In this document: positions 34,090-42,652 of the stretch, piece after piece
Numbering within the stretch: the stretch's first letter is position 1
Layout: each line of letters begins with the position of its first letter
Position numbers and translations under genes: made by a program
The notes under the pieces: model-generated
What the model was told of the DNA's origin: nothing
The model's database searches: none
What the model saw: the letters and a program-made list of their open reading frames with translations, nothing else
NCBI GenBank assembly: GCA_013178225.1
Contig: JABLXE010000008.1
Coordinates: 53,435-117,434, forward strand
Direction of reading: 5' to 3'
DNA from: Methanotrichaceae archaeon
Lineage (GTDB): Archaea; Halobacteriota; Methanosarcinia; Methanotrichales; Methanotrichaceae
DNA length: 64,000 nucleotides

Positions 34090-34940
34090 GCCTTTGCGGA
34101 AGCAAGGCCCGCTCGGCAGTGCTTCTATCCATCGGAGGTTCCGATTCCGGTGGCGGTGCAGGAATCCAGGCTGATATCAAGACCTTCTCCGTTCTGGGCT
34201 GGCATGGCGTGTCCGCAATTACTGCTGTAACCGCCCAGAACACCCTGGGCGTGCAGAAGATCTTCTCACTTCCACCTGAGGTTGTAAGAGCGCAGCTGGA
34301 TTCGATAACTGACGATTTTGAAGTGGCGTTTGCCAAGACCGGCATGCTCAATAGCAGAGAGATGGTGGAAGTCGTTTCCGGGCACCTGTCCAGGACCGGG
34401 ATTCCGTTCGTCCTGGACCCGGTGATAGAGGCCGAGGCTGGCGGAAGGCTGCTCAAGCCCGATGCCGTCGAGGCGTTGATCTTGCATCTGCTGCCGCAGG
34501 CCAGAGTCGTCACCCCTAATATCTTTGAAGCCCGGGCTCTATCCGGAATAGAGGTGAGGGATCTGGAGACCGCTGAACAGGCCGCGCGAAGGATCGCAGA
34601 TCTGGGTGCAGTTGCAGTGGTGGTCAAGGGCGGACATCTTGACTGCATCGATGTTCTTCTGGACGGTGGCGAAATCTCTTTGATCAGGGGCAGGCGGGTC
34701 GTCGGAGGAAATCACGGCGTGGGGTGCACATATTCTGCCGCCCTGGCGGCATTTCTGGCCGGCGGATGCTCGCTTTTTGCGGCCGCAAAAAGAGCGCAGG
34801 AATTTGCCGCACGGTCTATCAGCAACAGCCTTAATGTCGGAAGGGGCGTCGCCCCTGTGAACCAGGCCGGAGCCCTTCTGGGCCATTGGTCCCTCTTCGG
34901 GATGCTTTCACCCAAAACGGCTGACGGCTTCCATGGCTGA
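34086..34940 (+). CDS. thiD: hydroxymethylpyrimidine/phosphomethylpyrimidine kinase
   Basis: 284 residues from a TTG overlapping the previous stop. Typical ThiD landmarks: [20 protein letters not shown] at residues 12-31, [55 protein letters not shown] and VVVKGGH. The anion-hole region is [19 protein letters not shown], where ThiD enzymes usually have HGTGCT. It makes HMP diphosphate for thiamine synthesis. Many archaeal ThiD proteins carry a C-terminal ThiN thiamine-phosphate synthase domain; here the protein ends after the kinase, so ThiN activity must come from elsewhere. Confidence 0.9.
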   Translation: MSLCGSKARSAVLLSIGGSDSGGGAGIQADIKTFSVLGWHGVSAITAVTAQNTLGVQKIFSLPPEVVRAQLDSITDDFEVAFAKTGMLNSREMVEVVSGHLSRTGIPFVLDPVIEAEAGGRLLKPDAVEALILHLLPQARVVTPNIFEARALSGIEVRDLETAEQAARRIADLGAVAVVVKGGHLDCIDVLLDGGEISLIRGRRVVGGNHGVGCTYSAALAAFLAGGCSLFAAAKRAQEFAARSISNSLNVGRGVAPVNQAGALLGHWSLFGMLSPKTADGFHG

Positions 34941-35085
34941 CGGCTTTTATGCTCCTGTGGGTCCTTTTTTTAGCGGAAGGATGCCGGCGCTTGTTGCCTG
35001 GCGGGGCGTCTTTCGAGAAGCGGACAGGAAGATATAAATTGAGGGCAGGAGGAAGCACTCAAGATCTCTAGCTGGAGTGTTGATT

Positions 35086-35304
35086 ATGGGAAGCGTAAAG
35101 CCTAGCTATATCAAGAATTTTGCCATGGATCTGTTGAAGACCTATGAAGGTTCCTTTGGGCAGGATTTTGAGCAGAACAAGCTGAAGGTATCCGAATACA
35201 CCGACATTAAGAACAAGACCATTCGCAACCGCGTTGCGGGTTATATAACTCGCGTACTGAGACATAAGGGCGCTCGACGGGGAGAGGTCGAGGTAGATGT
35301 TTAA
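35086..35304 (+). CDS. 30S ribosomal protein S17e
   Basis: 72 residues: MGSVKPSYIKNFAMDLLKTY, then DFEQNKLKVSEYTDIKNKTI and RNRVAGYITRVLRH. This is the archaeal/eukaryotic S17e family at normal length. The ATG at 35086 is preferred over one at 35077 because GSVK is the family N-terminus. It overlaps dapA by a few bases and so heads an operon S17e-dapA-dapB, an arrangement seen in other methanogens. Confidence 0.95.
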   Translation: MGSVKPSYIKNFAMDLLKTYEGSFGQDFEQNKLKVSEYTDIKNKTIRNRVAGYITRVLRHKGARRGEVEVDV

Positions 35305-36172
35305 GGGCGTTTTCCCGGCCATCATAACGCCTTTTAAGGAAGATCACAGTTTTGATGAGGGGGGGCTGAGAAAAAATATAGAGTTCCTTCAGGAAGCCGG
35401 CATTGCAGGCATAGTTCCCTGCGGCACCACCGGCGAATCGGCTACTCTGACCTTTGAAGAGCATAAGCGTGTGGTCGAAGCTGCGGTCGACTGTGCCAAA
35501 GTTCCGGTGATTGCGGGCACCGGCTCTAATAATACCAAGGAGGCCCTGGATCTCACGCGACACGCAGCCGATGCAGGCGCGGATGCCGCTCTTTTAATCA
35601 CGCCCTACTACAACAAGCCCAATGACCGCGGCATGTTCGAGCATTTCAGGATCATTGCCGAGAAATGCGATATACCGATTATACTCTACAACGTGCCCAA
35701 GAGAACGGGCATAGATATGAAGCCCGAACTGGTCGCGAGGCTCTCTCGCGTCAAGAACGTAGCCGGCATAAAGGAGGCTTCCGGCAGTCTGTCTCAGGTT
35801 TCAAGCATTATCGAACAGACCCAGGAGAGCGGTTTTGTGCTTTTATCCGGAGATGACGACCTCACACTGCCCATCATATCTGTAGGAGGGGCTGGCGTCG
35901 TTTCCGTAGTGGCAAACGTTGCCCCCAAGAAGACGGTGGCCCTGGTCGAGGCTGCTTTAGCAGGACGAATGGAGGATGCAAGAAAGATTCACTACCAACT
36001 CGCTCCCCTGGTAAGAGCCATGTTCCTGGAAACCAATCCCATCCCGGTAAAGACCGCCTACAGGCTTATGGGGCTGGCTGCGGGACCACTAAGGCTTCCT
36101 CTGGCACCAATGGCACCGGAAAAGGAGAAACAACTGGCTGATATTCTTGAAAGGCTGGGCGAGAAGAGATGA
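35297..36172 (+). CDS. dapA: 4-hydroxy-tetrahydrodipicolinate synthase
   Basis: 291 residues, a (beta/alpha)8 aldolase. The signature GIVPCGTTGESATLTFEEHK is near residue 37, with Tyr in LLITPYYNKPNDRGMF. The Schiff-base Lys is in NVAGIKEASGSL (about residue 160). It condenses pyruvate with aspartate semialdehyde in lysine synthesis. Its ATG overlaps the S17e stop, and its stop overlaps the dapB ATG (ATGA). Confidence 0.95.
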   Translation: MFKGVFPAIITPFKEDHSFDEGGLRKNIEFLQEAGIAGIVPCGTTGESATLTFEEHKRVVEAAVDCAKVPVIAGTGSNNTKEALDLTRHAADAGADAALLITPYYNKPNDRGMFEHFRIIAEKCDIPIILYNVPKRTGIDMKPELVARLSRVKNVAGIKEASGSLSQVSSIIEQTQESGFVLLSGDDDLTLPIISVGGAGVVSVVANVAPKKTVALVEAALAGRMEDARKIHYQLAPLVRAMFLETNPIPVKTAYRLMGLAAGPLRLPLAPMAPEKEKQLADILERLGEKR

Positions 36173-36939
36173 TCAAGATTGCGGTGACCGGGGCATTGGG
36201 GCGCATGGGCACTCTGGTCATCCAGGAGGTGGCCCGGGACGAAGATATGAAGCTGGTCGCGGGCCTGGATGCCATAGGTGCAGGAAGGCATCTTACGGGA
36301 AACGTGGCAGTCTCCGATTCGGCAGAGATCGCAGACGTATTGGAGCTGACCCGGCCCGATGTGCTGATCGACTTCACGATTGCCTCAGCCTCGGTGGAAA
36401 ACGTCCGGGTTGCGGCTGATTGCGGCGTGAATCTGGTGGTGGGGACAACCGGCTTGTCTCCGGAACAGCTCGGTTGCATGAGAGAGTCCATTGAGGGCCG
36501 GGTGGCTGCCGTGATCTCCCCCAACTTCAGCGTGGGCGTGAATGTCTTTTGGAAACTGCTGGCAGTAGCTGCAGAGGCTCTGAAGGAGTATGATATCGAG
36601 GTGATCGAGGCTCACCACAATCAGAAAAAGGATGCTCCCAGCGGGACCGCTCTAGCATCAGTCGAGATCCTCAAGAATGCGCTGGGCCCGGTCGAAGTTG
36701 TGCACGGGAGATCTGGAATGATGCTTCGTGGCAGAGAGATCGGAGTTCATGCCGTGAGGGCTGGTGACATTGTTGGCGATCACACGGTGCTGTTCGCGGG
36801 GCCTGGAGAGCGGCTGGAGATCAGACACCAAGCGCATAGCAGAACGGCCTTTGCCAGTGGCGCGGTGAGAGCCGCACGCTGGGTCGCGAATAAAGAGCCT
36901 GGCATCTACAGCATGGCAGACGTTCTGAACAAGACATGA
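36169..36939 (+). CDS. dapB: 4-hydroxy-tetrahydrodipicolinate reductase
   Basis: 256 residues with the Rossmann loop IKIAVTGALGRMGTLVIQEV. Other motifs are VLIDFTIASASVENV, VVGTTGLSPEQL, the catalytic EAHHNQKKDAPSGTAL and GDIVGDHTVLFAGPGERLEI. It reduces the DapA product with NAD(P)H. ATGA coupling is present on both sides, with dapA before and a small unknown protein after. Confidence 0.95.
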   Translation: MIKIAVTGALGRMGTLVIQEVARDEDMKLVAGLDAIGAGRHLTGNVAVSDSAEIADVLELTRPDVLIDFTIASASVENVRVAADCGVNLVVGTTGLSPEQLGCMRESIEGRVAAVISPNFSVGVNVFWKLLAVAAEALKEYDIEVIEAHHNQKKDAPSGTALASVEILKNALGPVEVVHGRSGMMLRGREIGVHAVRAGDIVGDHTVLFAGPGERLEIRHQAHSRTAFASGAVRAARWVANKEPGIYSMADVLNKT

Positions 36940-37361
36940 GCCGGATAGAGCAGGGAAGCTTGGCTCTCTTCTGCGACGGCGAGAGAAGAGAGCCTTTATC
37001 TGCTGAAGAGAACCTGGTGGGATTTTGCGCCAAATGTGAATCAGAGCTTCTCAGCCTGGCATACCACAAATCCGATGCAGGCTGGATGGTCTCAGCGCGC
37101 TGCAAGAATGATCATCTGGTGCTCATGCGCTATGATCTGAATTGGAACTGGCTGGAGGATCAGGAGCTTGAGATCTGTGCTGAGGCCACATTCATCTCTT
37201 CCATACCCAGGGAGAAGCTGGAGGCGGTATTTACTCGTGCCGAGATCCGGGACCTGGAGGCCTGTGAGAATGGGCAGCCATTCACCCGTCAGAACCTCTA
37301 TCGCGCCAGGGCCAAGTACGATCGGTTCGAAAAGCTGTTTGGGATACGGATAAAGATTTGA
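36936..37361 (+). CDS. conserved-looking cytosolic protein of unknown function in dap operon
   Basis: 141 residues, start overlapping the dapB stop (ATGA). Cys/His pairs CAKCE (near residue 31) and CKNDH (near 56) could form a zinc site. The C-terminal half is mixed alpha/beta and ends in RAKYDRFEKLFGIRIKI. No family recognised. Translational coupling suggests that its product is needed with lysine enzymes or S17e, but no function can be assigned. Confidence 0.7.
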   Translation: MSRIEQGSLALFCDGERREPLSAEENLVGFCAKCESELLSLAYHKSDAGWMVSARCKNDHLVLMRYDLNWNWLEDQELEICAEATFISSIPREKLEAVFTRAEIRDLEACENGQPFTRQNLYRARAKYDRFEKLFGIRIKI

Positions 37362-37406
37362 GGAAGAGCCCAGAATTCGCGCTCATCTGGGCCCTGGCCG
37401 TTGATT

Positions 37407-38261
37407 CTACGAGGTATTAGACCTGACACTCTCCACCAATTGGGCAGTGGTCAGGAACTGAGCGTCATTCTCGGCCGAATACTGCACAAACTTTTTAAAC
37501 GAGTCTAGATATTCATCTCTGCCGGATACCGTGTTGGTAAAGACGACTGAGAGCGGCTCACCTTTCGCTCTCGCGTCTTCTGAAGCCTTTACCAGCATAT
37601 CGTACCAATCGGCGGCACTAACGCCTTCCTGCTGGGCAATTCGATCTGATAGGATCATGCCATTGCTGCGGCTGACGGGGACCAGGTAGAAGCCATAGCC
37701 GCTCACCTGATAGGGCCAGAAGTTGTCACTTTCAGAGAGACCGTAACTATCCACCAAATACTTGATCCCCTGCTTGTCGAAGAGCTGATATGTGCTGTTA
37801 TCAATGGAGTTCGGCTGGGGCATGTATCCTTCTACCTTGAACTGCCGGCCTCCGCAGATATAGTCATTCTCTATGAACCTCTTAGCTCTTCGGATCCTGG
37901 TTTCTTGATCGGATAAGGAAACCAGACCTTCGCCGGTGTTCATGCCGGCCAGCGCCAGTTCGTGATTGGGTTTGGAGCCCAGCAGAGTCACATACAGCGG
38001 ATATGTTTTATCTGCGAGTTCACCGACCGTGTAGATCGTAAAGTTCAGGCCTTTCGGGTCCAATTCATTGGTCAGGTTGATCGTGGAATCCACTTCTAGC
38101 ATCCTTGCCAGTTCTGGACTCTCAGCAGCCTGCGGAGATTGCTCCATGTCTATCATAAGGTTGAGCAGAATACCGCTCTCATTGGCAGCGGCCGACATTA
38201 TAACTCCATGAACGGCCGTCAGCAAGAGGATTACAGCCAAAGTCGCTTTTATAGTTTTCAT
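37407..38261 (-). CDS. secreted polysaccharide-deacetylase-like protein
   Basis: 284 residues. A signal peptide (MKTIKATLAVILLLTAVHGV, then IMSAAA) precedes a domain with the strand order of NodB-like deacetylases: LNFTIYTVGELADK, ELALAGMNTGEGLVSLSDQE, then GYMPQPNSIDNSTYQLFDKQ and GIKYLVDS. Catalytic His/Asp residues of active enzymes are not clearly present: the usual HT pair appears as MNTG. It may therefore be a non-catalytic relative. Four NxT sequons. Likely at the cell surface; divergent from the large repeat protein gene. Confidence 0.65.
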   Translation of the reverse strand: MKTIKATLAVILLLTAVHGVIMSAAANESGILLNLMIDMEQSPQAAESPELARMLEVDSTINLTNELDPKGLNFTIYTVGELADKTYPLYVTLLGSKPNHELALAGMNTGEGLVSLSDQETRIRRAKRFIENDYICGGRQFKVEGYMPQPNSIDNSTYQLFDKQGIKYLVDSYGLSESDNFWPYQVSGYGFYLVPVSRSNGMILSDRIAQQEGVSAADWYDMLVKASEDARAKGEPLSVVFTNTVSGRDEYLDSFKKFVQYSAENDAQFLTTAQLVESVRSNTS

Positions 38262-38701
38262 TTTTTCCCGCCCTGAATTATTAGATTATTTGCGAATTAA
38301 CTGGTTTAACCAAACATTATTCTTATGACTGTTAAGATTATTTAACTTATTAATACTTGCGGTCTGAAAGGTTTTTACAATACACTAGTCTGCAATAGAT
38401 ATAAGTATTATGCTATATATTTTTAAAAAGACAAACACAAATGTTATATTAAATCTCTTGCTGGCCTGGTCGTACGGCTCCAGAAAAGGAAACGTTAAAA
38501 TAGACTGATTAAAAGAATATACTAGGTAGATTTGCAGGGACAGGCACATTTGTGTGACGCTCGTCGCATCAATTGCACCAATGTTGGCTGTTTATGATCA
38601 TCCCGCAAAAATATGCCATAAAATATACAGTGACCAAGATACCATATCAGCAATTATTTCGTATTGTCCCTGCAGCCAATATGACTTGGCGAGGTGAGAT
38701 A
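38262..38701. other. AT-rich divergent regulatory region
   Basis: About 440 bases between divergently transcribed surface-protein genes. It is markedly more AT-rich than its surroundings, with TATA-like CTATATATTTTTAAAA near 38413. The start of the plus-strand gene may have a long leader. No gene is supported. Confidence 0.45.
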
Positions 38702-41200
38702 ATGAAAAAAACAATAAAGGAAACCAGCATTCTAGCAATTCTGGTCCTATTGGGACTGGCATTTATGCTGGGCGCGCCTACAAGCGGCGTAGTTGCTGTT
38801 CCCGGCCTGACCATTAATCAATTAATTACTTCAGGACAATCTGTTACGCTTCAGGCCCCGGAAGGCGACTACTATTATGAGTGGACAGCCGATGTAGGTG
38901 GAGCAACTATTGCATCGGGAGATGAACAGAGATTTACCTTCACCGCCCCACAGGTAACTCAGGATGAAGGGTCGAAGACCATGATCGTAACCCTTCTCAT
39001 GAGAACCGTGGAAGGAGGATGCGTTAACTCTGCCAGCACCGATGTAAATGTCTATCCATTGCCTGTGTGCGGCATCGGAGGACCCGCTGAAGTAGGTCCA
39101 TACGAAAAAACCACCTACAGCTACACCGGGGGAACTACCGGAACAATCACCTATGAGTGGAGTGTCGACGGGACAGCAATTCAGGGATCGACAGGCTCTG
39201 AAGTGGTGGTGGATTGGTCTAATTATGACCCCGGAAAGCGCATAGTAGGGTTATCCTTGACCAAGGATTATTCCGATGTAGCTCCTGGCTCGACGAATCC
39301 ATTCCGAACGATTGCCTGCAGCTATCCGGTGAACGTTACCTATACTTCAGGACTTGAATTAACTAAAACGCCGTCCGTAACATCAGCTGTGGTCGGAGAT
39401 ACTGTTACTTACACCTATGTGTTAAATAACGTTGGAAGTATAGGCATCAACGATCTCAAGCTGAATGATGATCGGATCGGCGATATACCGCTTTCAGTTA
39501 CTTCTCTTCTTCCGGGAGAATCGACGACCGTAACCTCCGATTATCTCATAACTGAAGCCAGCCTTCCCGGTCCTCTTAGGAATAACGCAACTGCAACTGG
39601 TAACGAAGATAGGACTGATAAGCCGATAAGCGCAGAGGCTAACGCGAGCATAGATTTAACCTACACCGCATCACTGCAGGTAACTAAGGTTCCGTCGGTG
39701 AACACTGCAGCCATCGGCGATACGATCGAATACAAGTACAGCATAAAGAACACCGGAACGGTAACCCTGAACACCCTAGCTCTGACCGATAACCTCCTGG
39801 GATCGATTACCCTCGATAAGCAGACGATTGCCCCTGGCGAATCGGCTAACGGCACGGCCAGCCATACGGTAGTCGAGTCTGACCTGCCCGGTCCGCTGAC
39901 CAACCTGGCTACAGTCACGGCCAAGGACAGCCAGGACAACGATGTGACGGGTGAAGCCACAGCTTCAGTCGATCTGACCTACGCCGCGTCAATGCAGGTA
40001 ACCAAAGTTCCGTCAGTGACCACTGCAGCCATCGGCGATACGATCGAATACAAGTACAGCATAAAGAACACCGGAACAGTAACCCTGAACACCCTAGCTC
40101 TGACCGATAACCTCCTGGGATCGATTACCCTCGATAAGCAGACGATTGCCCCTGGCGAATCGGCTAACGGCACGGCCAGCCATACGGTAGTCGAGTCTGA
40201 CCTGCCCGGTCCGCTGACCAACCTGGCTACAGTCACGGCCAAGGACAGCCAGGACAACGATGTGACGGGTGAAACTACCGCTTCCGTCGATCTGACCTAC
40301 ACTGCATCACTGCAGGTAACTAAGGTTCCGTCACCAAAGTCCGCCAAAGTAGGAGAGACAATAACCTATAACTACACAGTCAAGAACACCGGAACAACCA
40401 CCATACGCGAATTGACCTTGAATGACGATAAATTGGGCACCGTGGAACTGGACAAGACCGAACTCGCTCCTGGAGAGAGCATTTCTGCTACGATTACCTA
40501 TACTATCACCGCAGATGATGCACCCGGGCCAATTGAAAATACGGCCACTTCAGAGGCCAAAGATGCTTTGCGAGAAACCATTACCTCAGAGGCAAAGGCA
40601 TCGGTTGCCATCACTAGAGGGAGCATCGAGCCTATCTTGGAGTGCGTTTACCTGAACGATGACGAAAAGTCATACACTGCATTCTTCGGCTACAATAACC
40701 CCAACGACTACACAGTCACCATACCCATTGGAAACGACAACAAGATAACACCTCAACCCGAAGACCAGGGGCAACCGACGAAATTTGAGCCTGGGCAGCA
40801 TACTGCGATCTTGGCAATTTCATCTGATGCAAATGCTATCGTCTGGCATTTGGACGGACAGACTGCCACCGCCAATAAGAACTCGCAGAGATGTTCGGTA
40901 GCGCCCTGCGGAATATTTGGATCACCAACGCTATGCACCAACAAAGAAGAGGAGTACGAGTATACTCCAACTGAAGATTCCGGCTATTCACAGACCTATG
41001 AGTGGTTCATGGATGGCGAGAGTGTAGGCGATGGAAGGATCATAACCTTATATGGCGGGGATTATGATCTTGGTGAGCATACGCTCTCCCTCAAGGTGAC
41101 TAGATCTTACCTCGACCAGGTGTGGTCGGTCACTGAGTGCAGCATGACTGTGAAGGTGATACCAGAACCGGTGCTGGATATAGTCATGATCGAGGAGTGA
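38702..41200 (+). CDS. large secreted adhesin-like protein with tandem DUF11/DUF7507-type repeats
   Basis: 832 residues from the ATG at 38702, which has GAGGTGA upstream and opens a signal peptide (MKKTIKETSILAILVLLGLA). It begins with two beta-sandwich modules (about 35-215). Four copies of a module of about 106 residues follow, each starting L-x-V/L-T-K-x-P-S and containing GDTIEYKYSIKNTGTVTLNT, the conserved-repeat (DUF11-like) beta-sandwich of surface proteins. A C-terminal Cys-containing domain (CGIFGSPTLC, later TECSMTVKVI) closes it. No transmembrane anchor or S-layer motif is obvious at the end. Two repeat modules are nearly identical in DNA. Extracellular. Confidence 0.85.
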   Translation: MKKTIKETSILAILVLLGLAFMLGAPTSGVVAVPGLTINQLITSGQSVTLQAPEGDYYYEWTADVGGATIASGDEQRFTFTAPQVTQDEGSKTMIVTLLMRTVEGGCVNSASTDVNVYPLPVCGIGGPAEVGPYEKTTYSYTGGTTGTITYEWSVDGTAIQGSTGSEVVVDWSNYDPGKRIVGLSLTKDYSDVAPGSTNPFRTIACSYPVNVTYTSGLELTKTPSVTSAVVGDTVTYTYVLNNVGSIGINDLKLNDDRIGDIPLSVTSLLPGESTTVTSDYLITEASLPGPLRNNATATGNEDRTDKPISAEANASIDLTYTASLQVTKVPSVNTAAIGDTIEYKYSIKNTGTVTLNTLALTDNLLGSITLDKQTIAPGESANGTASHTVVESDLPGPLTNLATVTAKDSQDNDVTGEATASVDLTYAASMQVTKVPSVTTAAIGDTIEYKYSIKNTGTVTLNTLALTDNLLGSITLDKQTIAPGESANGTASHTVVESDLPGPLTNLATVTAKDSQDNDVTGETTASVDLTYTASLQVTKVPSPKSAKVGETITYNYTVKNTGTTTIRELTLNDDKLGTVELDKTELAPGESISATITYTITADDAPGPIENTATSEAKDALRETITSEAKASVAITRGSIEPILECVYLNDDEKSYTAFFGYNNPNDYTVTIPIGNDNKITPQPEDQGQPTKFEPGQHTAILAISSDANAIVWHLDGQTATANKNSQRCSVAPCGIFGSPTLCTNKEEEYEYTPTEDSGYSQTYEWFMDGESVGDGRIITLYGGDYDLGEHTLSLKVTRSYLDQVWSVTECSMTVKVIPEPVLDIVMIEE
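39703..40273 (+). repeat. near-identical 318-bp-period tandem duplication inside adhesin gene
   Basis: Positions 39703-39955 and 40021-40273 match over 253 bases with a single difference (CCGGAACGG versus CCGGAACAG). The flanking parts of the 318-base period have diverged, so the copies were duplicated or homogenised recently. Confidence 0.92.
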
Positions 41201-41227
41201 ACTGCAATAGAAAACCGCGTGGATCTA

Positions 41228-41262
41228 GCATCTGAGCCGGCGGGCTCAGGTGCGTTTTTTTT
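41228..41262 (+). terminator. strong intrinsic-type terminator
   Basis: Stem GCATCTGAGCC/GGGCTCAGGTGC with a three-base loop, followed by G and eight T residues, about 30 bases after the adhesin stop at 41200. Confidence 0.85.
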
Positions 41263-41356
41263 AGATAAAATCTATCTTATATTTATTTATCGAGATTTTG
41301 CTTGCGCTTGGGAACACCATTAGAAAATTATTTAAGATTATGAGCGATAAGGCCTA

Positions 41357-42460
41357 ATGTTGATGACAAATAGACCTGGCCGAGATCACATCCGCATCCT
41401 GATGCGAAATGGCGTGCTTGTTTTATTCCTGCTCATTCTATGCAACTTTTTGGGACTGTGTTCGGAATGGCCGGACTGCAAATTCCAGTGTCGGGCGGGA
41501 GACGTATCAGTAGGCCGGGTATGGCTGGGCGACTCTACAAGCGGTGAGATTTATTCATGCCAGCCTCAGAGCCGGGTCGAGGCCTATCTCTGGGTTCAGT
41601 TCGATAACAACGCCAACTCTCCCAGGTATGCAGTAATCCTTCTGGCCGATATTTACATAAACGGAGAACTGAGGCAGTCTCTTTATGATAGCGGTCTTTG
41701 CGTCATGGATTCGATTCCTCCCAAGTCATCAATCACTCTGCCGGTTTACAGCATGAGCTATAATTGTGGAGACGATGTCCGGCTCTCGCGTCTGGTTTTG
41801 AGCTGGGAGACCTCGAGAGGTACGACTTGCTCTGACGCCGCTCGCAAATGCGCCAACCGTAATACCAAATGCTATGGTGGAAGCGACACGGAGATCGTTG
41901 TCGTCTCTCCTCTGGTGGCGGATTTTGAGTTTGAAGGTTCTGGCTGTCCGGGCATTGCCTATTACTTTTCGGCCGAAGTGCATGGAGGGAAAAAGCCGTA
42001 TGCCTTTCACTGGGATTTCGGCGATGGAAGTGCGAGCGATGAAGAGAACCCATCTCATCGATTCGCAGCCACGGGAAGCTACCAGGTGAAGCTTTCTGTA
42101 AGTGATAGCTCAGGAACGACTGTCATAGCCGGCAAATCCGTGTCCGTCAGGTCATGCCGCTGCGGGATTGAGGGTTCCGATACGGCCTGCACCGGCCGGA
42201 ATGAGACCTATTCGGCAATGCTGGGGGACGTATCATGGGAGTCCCTAATCTGGATGATCGATGGCCGGGAGGTGGGGCCTGGGGGGGCCGTGGATGAGAG
42301 AACCCTAGATGTCGACTGGTCCCACTACGGGGTGGGTCAGCACAGCTTGGAGCTGATTGCCGGATTGAGCGGCTCCGGGGGCATCATTGAGGCCGCACGA
42401 TGTAACATGACGGTCAGGGTCATAGAATCTCCAATCGCCACCTTCAGCATGGTCGTTTGA
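41357..42460 (+). CDS. secreted PKD-domain protein
   Basis: 367 residues from the ATG at 41357; the ATG at 41402 (MRNGVLVLFLLILCNFLGLC) would give a tighter signal peptide. A Cys-rich N-terminal domain of about 150 residues is followed by a PKD domain (YAFHWDFGDGSASDEENPSH, then RFAATGSYQVKLSV). A C-terminal module begins CRCGIEGSDTACTG and ends CNMTVRVIESPIATFSMVV, clearly related to the last domain of the preceding adhesin. The two genes, separated by a terminator, probably arose by domain shuffling and act at the surface. Confidence 0.8.
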   Translation: MLMTNRPGRDHIRILMRNGVLVLFLLILCNFLGLCSEWPDCKFQCRAGDVSVGRVWLGDSTSGEIYSCQPQSRVEAYLWVQFDNNANSPRYAVILLADIYINGELRQSLYDSGLCVMDSIPPKSSITLPVYSMSYNCGDDVRLSRLVLSWETSRGTTCSDAARKCANRNTKCYGGSDTEIVVVSPLVADFEFEGSGCPGIAYYFSAEVHGGKKPYAFHWDFGDGSASDEENPSHRFAATGSYQVKLSVSDSSGTTVIAGKSVSVRSCRCGIEGSDTACTGRNETYSAMLGDVSWESLIWMIDGREVGPGGAVDERTLDVDWSHYGVGQHSLELIAGLSGSGGIIEAARCNMTVRVIESPIATFSMVV

Positions 42461-42652
42461 CTGTTTTCAGCGTTATTGATCACTATCTTCAGATGGGTTT
42501 TGAATTCTTCGATTATTAAAAGAGAATGAACCCGGGCATAGCTAGCACATCCTATCCTACACATCCTCTTTTTGAAAAAATGCTCGCGTTCAGAGCGGAT
42601 GCGAAAGCATTTATGACTTTTCAGTGCCGTCCGTTGGAGTGAGGCCTGAAAA

